A stretch of 64,000 nucleotides of DNA, taken from assembly GCA_963818505.1 (NCBI GenBank), contig CAWFSJ010000005.1, forward strand, positions 930,001-994,000, written 5' to 3'. Made by a program: the position numbers and the translations under genes. This DNA comes from JADKAV01 sp963818505 (GTDB lineage: Bacteria > Actinomycetota > Actinomycetes > S36-B12 > UBA10799). This document shows positions 48,176 to 56,704 of this stretch, piece after piece (position 1 is the first letter of the stretch; every line of letters starts with the position of its first letter). The notes under the pieces were generated by a model. The model was not told the origin of the DNA. It did no database searches and saw nothing but the letters and a program-made list of their open reading frames with translations.

Positions 48176-50108
48176 CCTTGTCCAGGCCCTCACTGATCAG
48201 GTTCATCACCGACGGATCCGCCAGTGTCGTTACATCACCGAGACTACGGTGCTCGGCGACGTCCCGGAGAAGCCGTCTCATGATCTTCCCGGAGCGGGTC
48301 TTCGGCAGCTCGGCCACAACCATGATCTGGCGGGGCTTTGCGATCGGGCCGATCTCCTTGGCGACATGGTTGCGAAGCAGGCTCACCGCGTCCTCGGGGG
48401 CCTGCATGTCCGTGCGCAGGATGACGAACGCGACGATGCCCTGTCCGGTCATCTCGTCGGTAGCACCCACGACTGCCGCCTCGGCCACCAGTTCGTGCGA
48501 CACGAGGGCGGATTCCACCTCAGTGGTGGAGATCCGGTGCCCTGACACGTTCATGACATCGTCCACACGGCCGAGCAGCCAGATCGCGCCGTCGTCGTCG
48601 TACTTGGCGCCGTCGCCGGCGAAGTAGTACTCGGGCCAGCGCAGCCAGTAGGTGTCCTTGTAGCGCTGGTCGTCGCCCCAGATCCCACGCAACATCGACG
48701 GCCAGGGCTCACTGAGAACCAGGTAGCCGCCGCCGCCGGGACCGACCGGTTCACCGTTGTCGTCGACCACCTCTGCGCTGATACCGGGCAGTGCTCGCAT
48801 GGCGGAGCCCGGTTTGCAGGCAGTCACGCCGGGCAAGGGACTGATCATCATTGCGCCGGTCTCGGTCTGCCACCAGGTGTCCACGATCGGCACATCCCCA
48901 CCGCCGATGTGGTCGCGGTACCAGATCCACGCCTCCGGGTTGATCGGTTCACCGACCGAACCGAGAAGCCGAAGCGAGGAGAGGTCGAACTGCATGGGGA
49001 TGTCGTTGCCCCACTTCATGAACGTGCGGATCGCGGTGGGCGCGGTGTACAGCAGGCTGACCCGGTACTTCTCCACGATCTCCCACCACCGTCCCTTGTG
49101 GGGCGTGTCGGGAGTGCCCTCGTACATGACCTGGGTCGCGCCGTTGGCCATCGGCCCGTAGACGATGTAACTGTGCCCGGTGACCCAACCGACGTCTGCC
49201 GTGCACCAGTAGACGTCGCCGGCCTTGAGGTCGAACACACATGAGTGGGTGTAGGCGGTCTGGGTGAGGTATCCGCCGGTGGTGTGCAGGATCCCCTTGG
49301 GTTTGCCGGTGGTTCCGGAGGTGTACAGGATGAACAGCGGGTGCTCGGAGTCGAAGGCCTGTGCTGCGTGCTCCGGACTGGCCGAGTCGACCGCCTCGTG
49401 CCACCACAGGTCCTTGTCGGTCCAAGCGACCTCCTGACCCGTGCGACGAACGACCAGGACCTTCTCGATCGACGGGCACATCGCCACGGCCTCGTCGACG
49501 GCTGGCTTGAGCGCGGACGGGGCACCTCGCCGGTAGCCGCCGTCGGAGGTGATGACGACCTTGGCCTCGGCGTCGTCGATGCGGCTGCGCAGGGCCTCGG
49601 CGGAGAACCCACCGAACACCACCGAGTGAACAGCCCCGATCCGTGCGCAGGCCAGCATGGCGATCGCGGCTTCGGGAATCATCGGCAGGTAGATGGCCAC
49701 CCTGTCACCGGCTCGGACCCCCAGGTCGGTCAGGGCATTGGCCGCGCGGCAGACCTGGTCCTTGAGGTCGGCGTAGGTGATGGTTCGGGTGTCGCCCGGC
49801 TCACCCTCGAAGTGGATTGCGACCTTGTCCCCGAACCCGGCGTCCACATGCCGGTCCACGCAGTTGACCGCGACGTTGAGCGTGCCACCGACGAACCACT
49901 TTGCGAAGGGCGCCCCGGACCAGTCGAGGGTCTGCGACCACGGCGTCTCCCATCGCAGCCGGGCCGCTTGGGCGTCCCAGAAGGCTAAGCGGTCGGTCGC
50001 TGCCTGCTCGTACATGTCTGCCTGTGCGTTCGCTTGTTCGGCGAATGCCGGATCGGGTGGGAACACCCTGTCCTCGTGCAGCAGGTTCTCAAGCGCCTCA
50101 TCTGACAT
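48165..50108 (-). CDS. acs: Acetate-CoA ligase (acetyl-CoA synthetase)
   Basis: A 647-residue AMP-forming acyl-CoA synthetase. Motifs: LFILYTSGTTGKPKGILHTT (ATP P-loop), WWQTETGAMM (acetate/AMP site), YFAGDGAKYDDDGAIWLLGR (hinge) and C-terminal LPKTRSGKIMRR, whose lysine is the acetylation site regulated in this family. It activates acetate to acetyl-CoA. The ATG start follows a poorly conserved leader; CRP control is common in actinobacteria and a crp gene lies 8 kb away, but I see no definite site. Confidence 0.97.
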   Translation of the reverse strand: MSDEALENLLHEDRVFPPDPAFAEQANAQADMYEQAATDRLAFWDAQAARLRWETPWSQTLDWSGAPFAKWFVGGTLNVAVNCVDRHVDAGFGDKVAIHFEGEPGDTRTITYADLKDQVCRAANALTDLGVRAGDRVAIYLPMIPEAAIAMLACARIGAVHSVVFGGFSAEALRSRIDDAEAKVVITSDGGYRRGAPSALKPAVDEAVAMCPSIEKVLVVRRTGQEVAWTDKDLWWHEAVDSASPEHAAQAFDSEHPLFILYTSGTTGKPKGILHTTGGYLTQTAYTHSCVFDLKAGDVYWCTADVGWVTGHSYIVYGPMANGATQVMYEGTPDTPHKGRWWEIVEKYRVSLLYTAPTAIRTFMKWGNDIPMQFDLSSLRLLGSVGEPINPEAWIWYRDHIGGGDVPIVDTWWQTETGAMMISPLPGVTACKPGSAMRALPGISAEVVDDNGEPVGPGGGGYLVLSEPWPSMLRGIWGDDQRYKDTYWLRWPEYYFAGDGAKYDDDGAIWLLGRVDDVMNVSGHRISTTEVESALVSHELVAEAAVVGATDEMTGQGIVAFVILRTDMQAPEDAVSLLRNHVAKEIGPIAKPRQIMVVAELPKTRSGKIMRRLLRDVAEHRSLGDVTTLADPSVMNLISEGLDKGGD

Positions 50109-50304
50109 GTGGCCTCCTCGCAGGTTTCCCCTATCCGATCAGGTGTGGGTGCTGGGGTGCAAGTGGATCTCGGGGAGGTTGGCTTCCCGGGCATCCGTTG
50201 TTGCTGGTTGCTGCGGCTGGCGGCTGGCGCGAAAACGCACAACAACACAACGTCGCAGCGAAGGGCCTCGTAACAACGCAACAATCCACCGTTACCGTCG
50301 AGGA

Positions 50305-51075
50305 GTGGATGCTTTTGCCGCCGTTGCCCGCCTGCCCGGGATTGCTGAATCCGCCGACGCGGCCCGGCGGGCGTTCGACGCCATGTTGTGGGACCGGACG
50401 TTGCGCAAGTCGGCCGAGGAGCTCAGCCGGCGCTCAGCGTTGGCCGGAGCGGCGAGTTCGGCCGGCATCGATGGGATCGAGATCGAGTGGCGGGTGTGGC
50501 AGGCCGGTCAGATCGACGATGACACCCCCATGGGCCGTGCCGCCGCAGGCATCGTCGGGATGTACTCGCAACTGCCTGCGTTGCGCCCGGTGTGGGAGCG
50601 AGCGCCTCTGCAAGCGCTGGCAAAACTGCACACGCTGGTGGCGGTGCCTGTGACCCCTGAGGACGTCGGCCGGCCGCGGACCGGCGAACCGACGGATCCG
50701 CTGCGTGTCGCAACCGCTGTCGATGCCGGCGATGTGGCAGCGCGGCTGACCGACTTGGCCGGGCGACTGGGGGCGGAAACCGCGGCGCCGGCCTTGGTCG
50801 TGGCAGCCGTGGTCCACGCCGAACTCATGACGCTGCAGCCCTTCACCTACGGCAGTGGTTTGGTCGCCCGCGCCGTCGACCGACTGGTTCTCAGTTCGCG
50901 AGGGGTGGACCCCGACACGTGGTCGGTGCCCGAAGCGGGCCTGCACGAACAAGGCCGCACGGCTTACGCGCGCGCGCTGCGCGGCTACGCAGCTGGGGAG
51001 ATTGCGCCCTGGATCGAGTTCTACTGCGCGGCGATGGCCGCGGGCACCAAGAACCTGACCGCCCTGGTGGGTTGA
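50305..51075 (+). CDS. Fic-like protein with a degenerate active site
   Basis: A 256-residue protein. SSAGIDGIEIEW (about 45-57) resembles the Fic inhibitory-helix region. The core VVHAELMTLQPFTYGSGLVA aligns with the Fic motif HPFx(D/E)GNGRxxR, but the catalytic His is Gln at residue 178, Asn is Ser, and the first Arg is Leu. AMPylation by the usual mechanism is therefore unlikely. Similar degenerate proteins occur beside acs in other actinobacteria and are often labelled oxidoreductase. GTG 50305 is the best start in a GC-rich leader; a GAGG stretch sits directly before it. Its stop is two bases before the aarF-like start. Confidence 0.8.
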   Translation: MDAFAAVARLPGIAESADAARRAFDAMLWDRTLRKSAEELSRRSALAGAASSAGIDGIEIEWRVWQAGQIDDDTPMGRAAAGIVGMYSQLPALRPVWERAPLQALAKLHTLVAVPVTPEDVGRPRTGEPTDPLRVATAVDAGDVAARLTDLAGRLGAETAAPALVVAAVVHAELMTLQPFTYGSGLVARAVDRLVLSSRGVDPDTWSVPEAGLHEQGRTAYARALRGYAAGEIAPWIEFYCAAMAAGTKNLTALVG

Positions 51076-51077
51076 GC

Positions 51078-52412
51078 ATGGGCCTGTCCACTTCGAGTCT
51101 GGGGCGTTCCACCCGGATCGGTTTGCTGCCAGTTCGGGCGCTGGGCCGCTCCCTCAAGGTTGCGGCCAGTGTGCTGCGGGGCGGTGACCGGCAGGAGTTG
51201 TCCAACGCGGCGCGTGCTGCCACAGCAGACGACACGCGGCGGACCTTGGGGCATCTGAAGGGCGGCGCACTCAAGGCCGGGCAGTTGCTGTCCACCGTGG
51301 AGACGCTGTTCCCGCAGGACCCGGACGGCAGTTGGCGCTCGGCGCTGACCGCCATGCAGGAGTCCAACCCGGGACTGCCGCTGGCCGAGATCGAGACAGT
51401 GTTGCGCGAGGAGTTCGGCTCCGACTGGCGGGCGGCTTTCCGCAGTTTCGACGATCAGCCGGTCGCGGCCGCCTCCATCGGGCAGGTACACCGTGCGGTG
51501 CAGCCGGACGGAACGCCCGTGGCGGTCAAGGTGCAGTACCCCGGGATCGCGGAGGTCATGGCCGCCGACGTCCGGGCGCTGTCGATCGCGCTGCGGGCGA
51601 CGTCAGTCGTGGCCCGCGGAATGGCCATGCCGCCGCTGGTCGCGGAATTGCGCACCCGATTGACCGAGGAACTCGACTACGAGCAGGAGGCCCACAGCCA
51701 GAACCTCTTCGCCGAGGCCTACGCCGACGATCCCGAGGTGGTGATTCCGAGGGTGCTGCGTGCGACCCGCCGAGTGATGGTCTCCGAATGGCTGGACGGA
51801 ACCGGGTTCGCCCAGGTGGCGCTGTCGGGATCGCAGGCCGAACGAAACCTCGCCGGGCAGTTGTACCAGCGGTTCTTCCTGGTGAGCCCCACCCGGGTGG
51901 GCCTGCTGCACACCGACCCGCATCCGGGCAACTTCCGTCTCGTCGAGGGCCGGTTGGGAGTGCTGGATTTCGGCTCGGTGCTCAGCACCCCGGGCGGGCT
52001 GCCGGAGACGTTCGGCAGGCTGATCGCCGGGATGCTGGCCGGCGACGACAAGGCCGTGGCGGCGCGTTTGCAGCAGGACGGCTTCGTCCGTGCGGGCAGG
52101 CACTTGGAGGTCGACAAACTCGCTGACTACCTGGCGCCGTTCACCGAACCGGCGCGGCACGAACGGTTCACCTATAGCCGGGAGTGGCTGCGCAGCAACT
52201 TCGGCAAGATCAACGATCCGCGCAACCCCGACTTCGCGGTGGCACTGCAGATGAACATGCCCGCGGAGCAGTTGTTCACCCATCGGGTCTGGCTTGGCCT
52301 GGTCGGGGTGCTCAGCGGTTTGAACGCCGAAGTCCTGGTTCGACCTGAACTGATCGAGTACCTGCCCGGTTTTGCGCAGGGTCTATCCACAGACACGCAG
52401 TCCGACGGGTGA
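51078..52412 (+). CDS. ABC1/UbiB/AarF family atypical kinase-like protein
   Basis: A 444-residue UbiB-family protein. The signature motifs are present: LKGGALKAGQLLS (KxGQ), AAASIGQVHRA (A-rich loop), VAVKVQYPG (catalytic Lys), HTDPHPGNF (catalytic Asp/Asn) and LDFGSV (DFG). Members act on ubiquinone or isoprenoid lipid metabolism; the substrate in actinobacteria is unclear. ATG 51078 follows the Fic-like stop by two bases, so the two are probably one operon. Confidence 0.94.
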   Translation: MGLSTSSLGRSTRIGLLPVRALGRSLKVAASVLRGGDRQELSNAARAATADDTRRTLGHLKGGALKAGQLLSTVETLFPQDPDGSWRSALTAMQESNPGLPLAEIETVLREEFGSDWRAAFRSFDDQPVAAASIGQVHRAVQPDGTPVAVKVQYPGIAEVMAADVRALSIALRATSVVARGMAMPPLVAELRTRLTEELDYEQEAHSQNLFAEAYADDPEVVIPRVLRATRRVMVSEWLDGTGFAQVALSGSQAERNLAGQLYQRFFLVSPTRVGLLHTDPHPGNFRLVEGRLGVLDFGSVLSTPGGLPETFGRLIAGMLAGDDKAVAARLQQDGFVRAGRHLEVDKLADYLAPFTEPARHERFTYSREWLRSNFGKINDPRNPDFAVALQMNMPAEQLFTHRVWLGLVGVLSGLNAEVLVRPELIEYLPGFAQGLSTDTQSDG

Positions 52413-52496
52413 CATTTGCCGCGAGTTCTCAAGATAGTCATCCCACAAATCGATGGATGGGTATAGAACAGAGGTAGATGGCCCTGAAGTCATCGG

Positions 52497-52591
52497 AACC
52501 GGGTCCGAGTACCCACGCGGCGCTCAACCCCACGTTGGGGATAGGCCGGCTTGACTGGCCACCGTGCACGCTTGATCACTCGGACCCGGTT
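52497..52591. repeat. 95-bp element with perfect 14-bp terminal inverted repeats
   Basis: AACCGGGTCCGAGT (52497-52510) and ACTCGGACCCGGTT (52578-52591) are exact inverted repeats. The 67-base interior holds a small hairpin (CCCCA-CGT-TGGGG). The structure could be an extruding hairpin, a small RNA or a miniature element. The flanks 52413-52496 and 52592-52650 show no gene. Confidence 0.65.
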
Positions 52592-52650
52592 ACTTCTTTG
52601 TGGCGCCGGTGACTTGCGGGCTGGCGGTTGAAGCGCCCCTCGACCTCCTC

Positions 52651-52718
52651 GTTAGAGGTTGTGGTCCTGGTTAGCGAATCCACGCGTTGTTTTGCTAACG
52701 AACAGCACAACCTCTAAC
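52651..52718 (+). repeat. 68-bp nested palindrome, copy D
   Basis: Same architecture as copies A-C, with internal-loop strands GTCCT and AACAG and inner right arm GTTTTGCTAACG. It is identical to copy E (53004-53071), and both are preceded by GACCTCCTC and followed by CAACGGCGGGTTGCC, showing that the element was duplicated together with adjacent minisatellite sequence. Confidence 0.95.
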
Positions 52719-52722
52719 CAAC

Positions 52723-53150
52723 GGCGGGTTGCCGGTTGGAGCGCGGGTACGGCGGGTTGCCGGTTGGAGCGCGGGAACGGCGGGTTGCCGGTGAAGCGCG
52801 GGTACGGCGGGTTGCCGTTGAAGCGCGGGTCCGGCGGGTGCCGGTTGAAGCGCGGGTACGGCGGGTTGCCGGTTGGAGCGCGGGTCCGGCGGGTTGCCGG
52901 TTGAAGCGCGGGAACGGCGGGTTGCCGGTTGAAGCGCGGGTACGGCGGGGTGCCGGTTGAAGCGCGGGCAACGGCGGGTTGCCGCGGGCCCCTTGACCTC
53001 CTCGTTAGAGGTTGTGGTCCTGGTTAGCGAATCCACGCGTTGTTTTGCTAACGAACAGCACAACCTCTAACCAACGGCGGGTTGCCGGTTGAAGCGCGGA
53101 ACGGCGGGTTGCCGGTTGAAGCGCGGGACGGCGGGTTGCCGGTGGAGCGC
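52723..53150 (+). repeat. 27-29 bp minisatellite (about 12 units) interrupted by palindrome copy E
   Basis: Nine nearly identical units (consensus GGCGGGTTGCCGGTTGAAGC followed by GCGGGTAC) run from 52723 to 52972. They are followed by a truncated unit, copy E, and two full plus one decayed unit from 53076. Unit ends vary among TAC, AAC and TCC; lengths of 27, 28 and 29 rule out a coding array. A degenerate unit also precedes copy D. The array ends about 50 bp before the FAD-oxidoreductase start. Confidence 0.95.
53004..53071 (+). repeat. 68-bp nested palindrome, copy E
   Basis: Identical to copy D over 68 bases and placed inside the minisatellite, 130 bp upstream of the fatty-acid operon. 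Same outer and inner stems as copies A-C. Confidence 0.95.
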
Positions 53151-53201
53151 CAGATCGCGAGAGAGTGGATCAAGCCCGCGGGACGGTACTAGGTTTGAGC
53201 G

Positions 53202-54566
53202 GTGCGAGTGGCTCTGGATTTTGACGCCGCAGCCGACCGGGCTGCGAGGCAGTTGTCAGCCACTACAGGCCATGTGCGCCTGCTCAAGCGCACCTCAAAC
53301 CTCTTCCGGGCCAGGCCAGACGCGGACAACCGGTTGGACCTGCGCGAGTTCGAAGGTGTTCTGCAGGTGGATCCTGAGGCGCGCACGGCCAGCGTCGGTG
53401 GGCTGACCACCTACGAGGACCTCGTGGCTGCAACGCTTGCCCACGGCCTTGTCCCCCTGTGCGTCCCCCAGTTGCGGACCATCACCCTCGGCGGCGCGGT
53501 GACCGGGCTGGGGATCGAGGCGGCAAGTTTCCGCAACGGTTGCCCGCATGAGTCGGTACTGGCCATGGACGTGCTCACGGGATCCGGTGAGGTGGTACGA
53601 GCGACGCCGGAGGGTGAGCACAGCGACCTGTTCTTCGGGTTCCCCAACTCGTACGGCACCTTGGGCTATGCGTTGCGCCTGGACATCGAACTGGAACCGG
53701 TCCAACCGTTCGTCTCGCTGCGTCACATCCGGTTCGACAACTACCTGGACCTCGCCGCAGCCATCGCCCGGATCACGACGGAGAGGACTCACGACGGCCA
53801 AGAGGTCGATTACCTGGATGGGGTTGTCTTCGCCCCCGATCGGATGTACCTCACGCTGGGGGCCTACACCCAGACTGGAACACCGTCGGACTACACCGGG
53901 CAGCAGATCTACTACCAGTCCATCCGGCAGCGGGCCACGGACACATTGACGATCAACGACTACCTCTGGCGCTGGGACACCGACTGGTTCTGGTGCTCAG
54001 CCGCGTTCGGGGTCCAGAACCGCCTAGTGCGTCGAGTCTGGCCCGATCGGTACAAGCGCAGCGATGTGTATTGGAAGATCATCGCTGCAGACCGCAAATG
54101 GCAACTCTCAAGCCGCTTCGACCGGGTGCGCGGACGTGCGGCCAAGGAGATCGTTGTGCAAGACATCGAGGTCCCTGTGGACGCCCTGCCCGAGTTCCTC
54201 GACTTCTTCGACAAGCAGGTGGGCATCAGTCCTTTGTGGGTGTGCCCGCTTCGGCAACGGCAGGCCGACCGGCACTGGTCCTTGTACGAGTTCGAGCCGG
54301 AGACCACCTACGTCAATGTTGGCTTCTGGTCGCGGGTACCCACCGGCCGCGGCGAGGATCCGCAGGCCGGGCGCGTCAACCGCGAGATCGAGAAGAAGGT
54401 GACGCAGCTCGGAGGCAGGAAGTCGTTGTACTCCACTTCGTTCTACAGTCGCGAGGAGTTCTACGAGATCTATGGCGGGTCCACGTATGCGCGGCTCAAG
54501 GGGAGGTACGACCCAGACAGTCGCTTCCCGGACCTGTTTGAGAAGACTTGTGAGGAGGACAAATGA
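53202..54566 (+). CDS. tmsA: FAD-binding oxidoreductase for 10-methyl fatty acid synthesis (TmsA/BfaB-like)
   Basis: A 454-residue flavoprotein with a PCMH-type FAD domain (EGVLQVDPEARTASVGGLTT; PQLRTITLGGAVTGLGIEAA; FRNGCPHESVLAMDVLTG) and a DHCR24-like C-terminal part. In the actinobacterial 10-methylstearate (tuberculostearic acid) pathway this protein reduces the 10-methylene intermediate made by the partner methyltransferase. The partner gene overlaps by four bases, which is the basis of the assignment. A TACTAG box lies 10 bases before GTG 53202, compatible with leaderless transcription. The minisatellite ends about 50 bp upstream. Confidence 0.88.
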   Translation: MRVALDFDAAADRAARQLSATTGHVRLLKRTSNLFRARPDADNRLDLREFEGVLQVDPEARTASVGGLTTYEDLVAATLAHGLVPLCVPQLRTITLGGAVTGLGIEAASFRNGCPHESVLAMDVLTGSGEVVRATPEGEHSDLFFGFPNSYGTLGYALRLDIELEPVQPFVSLRHIRFDNYLDLAAAIARITTERTHDGQEVDYLDGVVFAPDRMYLTLGAYTQTGTPSDYTGQQIYYQSIRQRATDTLTINDYLWRWDTDWFWCSAAFGVQNRLVRRVWPDRYKRSDVYWKIIAADRKWQLSSRFDRVRGRAAKEIVVQDIEVPVDALPEFLDFFDKQVGISPLWVCPLRQRQADRHWSLYEFEPETTYVNVGFWSRVPTGRGEDPQAGRVNREIEKKVTQLGGRKSLYSTSFYSREEFYEIYGGSTYARLKGRYDPDSRFPDLFEKTCEEDK

Positions 54567-55798
54567 GGATCGCTGAGGCTTTCGACCAATTGGCAGGGCC
54601 GGACACCGACGTGGAGTTCGTGGCCTATGACGGGAGCAAGGGGGGCCGGATCGGGTCGGACATACGCGTGGAGGTCCGCTCGCCGCGCGCTATCGCGGCA
54701 CTGTTGGGGGCCCCCGGGCAGTTGGGCGTCGCGAGGGCCTATGTCGCCGGCGACCTCGATGTGTCCGGCGACCTGTACACCGCTTTCGACCGGCTCGCCA
54801 CGGCCGCGATCCGCGAGGTCCCGCTCAAGGAGAAGTTGCGAATCGCCCGTCACTTCGCCCCGTACGTGCTGCAGAAGCCGCCACCGCCGCCGGAGGAGGT
54901 CCAGCAGTCGGGCAGCAAGCACAGCCGCCGCCGTGATGCGGAAGTGATCTCCCACCACTACGACGTCTCCAACCGCTTCTACGAGTGGGTTCTCGGCCCG
55001 ACCATGGCCTACACCTGCGCGGTCTTCACGGACGAGCGGGCTTCGCTGGAAGACGCGCAGGTGGAGAAGTTCGACCTCGTCTGCCGCAAGTTGGGTCTGG
55101 AACCGGGGATGCGAGTGCTGGACACGGGGTGCGGCTGGGGTGGCTTCGCCCTGCACGCTGCGGCCAACTACGGGGTCGAGGTCATCGCCGTGACCTTGTC
55201 CGAACAGCAGGCACGCTGGGGCCAGCGAGCGGTCGCCGAGGCCGGCCTGGAGCAGCTCGTCCAGATCCGGCACAGCGACTACAGGGCCGTCCCGGAGACG
55301 GGCTTCGATCGCGTCGCATCGATCGGTCTGACCGAGCACATCGGCAAAGCCAACTACCCCGATTACTTCGGCTTCCTGCGGTCCCGGATGGTCGATGGGG
55401 GGCGGCTGCTCAACCACTGCATCACCCGGACGGATCCTGCGGCCAGGACCTACACCCGCAACGGGTTCATCAATCGATACGTGTTCCCCGACGGGGAGTT
55501 GGTGCACGTCGGGACCCTGGTCGACGCCATCGAACGCCAGAACCTTGAGGTGCAGCACGAGGAGAACCTGCGAGTGCACTACGCCATGACGCTTGGTTTC
55601 TGGCTGGAGAACCTGGAGTCCCACTGGGACGAGGCCGTCCAGGAGGTCGGGGTGCGCAAGGCCCGTGTATGGCGGCTGTATCTGGCGGCGAGCAAGTGGG
55701 GTTTCGCCCGCAACCGGATCCAACTGCATCAGATCCTGGCCACCCGCACATCAGTGCGAGGGGACGCCGCAATGCCGTTGCGGCTATCGCTGGGTTAG
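54563..55798 (+). CDS. tmsB: SAM-dependent fatty-acyl methyltransferase (TmsB/BfaA, cyclopropane synthase family)
   Basis: A 411-residue protein. The N-terminal about 110 residues form the lipid-binding region (GVARAYVAGDLDVSGDLYTA); the methyltransferase domain follows with HHYDVSNRFYEWVLGP, VLDTGCGWGGFALHAA and GLTEHIGKANYPDYF. This is the cyclopropane-fatty-acid-synthase superfamily. Paired with a FAD oxidoreductase it matches the enzyme that adds the C10 methylene to oleoyl phospholipids; a plain cyclopropane synthase is the alternative. Coupled to tmsA by ATGA. Confidence 0.9.
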   Translation: MRIAEAFDQLAGPDTDVEFVAYDGSKGGRIGSDIRVEVRSPRAIAALLGAPGQLGVARAYVAGDLDVSGDLYTAFDRLATAAIREVPLKEKLRIARHFAPYVLQKPPPPPEEVQQSGSKHSRRRDAEVISHHYDVSNRFYEWVLGPTMAYTCAVFTDERASLEDAQVEKFDLVCRKLGLEPGMRVLDTGCGWGGFALHAAANYGVEVIAVTLSEQQARWGQRAVAEAGLEQLVQIRHSDYRAVPETGFDRVASIGLTEHIGKANYPDYFGFLRSRMVDGGRLLNHCITRTDPAARTYTRNGFINRYVFPDGELVHVGTLVDAIERQNLEVQHEENLRVHYAMTLGFWLENLESHWDEAVQEVGVRKARVWRLYLAASKWGFARNRIQLHQILATRTSVRGDAAMPLRLSLG

Positions 55799-55801
55799 AA
55801 G

Positions 55802-56584
55802 TCAGCGGCCCTTGCGGTAGCGCACGTACCAGGCCAGCCCGAGCGCAACGGTCGCGGCTGCAGCACCTGCGGCACTTGCCTTCTGTTCGCGGCTGATGTT
55901 GCGCTGCATCGCCTCCGGCTTGGCGAACTCGAGGATCGGCCAGACCCGCTCGCGTGCCACCCTTCGCAGTTGCTCGTCCGGGTTGACGGCGTAGGGATGT
56001 CCGACTGCCTCCAGCATGGGCAGGTCGGTGTAGGAGTCGCTGTAGGCGAAGCTCGCGCTCAAGTCGTAGCCCTCCTCCTCGGCCAGGACCCTCATCGCGT
56101 CGGCCTTGCCCGTTCCGTATGCGTAGAACAGGATCTCCCCGGTGTAGACGCCGTCCTCGATCACCATCTGGGTGCCCAAGGCCTTGTCAACGCCGAGTCG
56201 CTCGCCGATCGGTTCGACGATCTCGGTCCCCGAGGACGAGATGATGATGACATCGCGCCCGGCGGCCTTGTGTTCGCCGATCAGTTGGATGGCCTCGTGG
56301 AAGACGATGGGGTCGACGATCCCGTCGAGGGTCTGTGCGACCACTGCCTTCACCTGGTCGACCGGCCAGCCCTTGGACAACTCGGAGAGGTACAGACGCA
56401 TGCGCTCCATCTGGTCGTGGTCGGCACCGGAGGTCAGGTAGACGAGCTGGGCGTAGGCGCTCTTCAAAACGTCAGAACGACCGATCAGGCCGCCGTCGTA
56501 CAGGGGCTTTGCGAACGCCAGCGAACTGGACTTGGCAAGGATCGTCTTGTCGAGGTCGAAGAACGCCGCTGCGCGAGTTGTCAC
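55802..56584 (-). CDS. HAD-IB family hydrolase
   Basis: A 260-residue HAD phosphatase: FFDLDKTI (nucleophile Asp), IISSSGTEIVEP (motif II) and FAYSDSYTDLPMLEAVGHP (motif IV), with a C-terminal transmembrane segment (AAGAAAATVALGLAWYVRY). It resembles SerB/lysophospholipid-type HAD-IB proteins and the Rv3661 gene that neighbours ssd and the 6C RNA in mycobacteria. The substrate is unknown. GTG start. Confidence 0.92.
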   Translation of the reverse strand: MTTRAAAFFDLDKTILAKSSSLAFAKPLYDGGLIGRSDVLKSAYAQLVYLTSGADHDQMERMRLYLSELSKGWPVDQVKAVVAQTLDGIVDPIVFHEAIQLIGEHKAAGRDVIIISSSGTEIVEPIGERLGVDKALGTQMVIEDGVYTGEILFYAYGTGKADAMRVLAEEEGYDLSASFAYSDSYTDLPMLEAVGHPYAVNPDEQLRRVARERVWPILEFAKPEAMQRNISREQKASAAGAAAATVALGLAWYVRYRKGR

Positions 56585-56704
56585 GCTGCCAATCGTTACA
56601 TAGGGCCCTTAACCGGACTTCGGTGTCCGTACCCGGCATGGCACCTTCGGACGATTTGTCAAGAGAATGTCAAGGTAGGTCGCGCAAGGCTTGCATCGAA
56701 CGGT

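Noticed and set aside
52723..53150. CRISPR or coding repeat in the 27-29 bp array
   Set aside because: Units are contiguous without spacers, and lengths of 27, 28 and 29 change the reading frame, so neither CRISPR nor a repeat protein fits.
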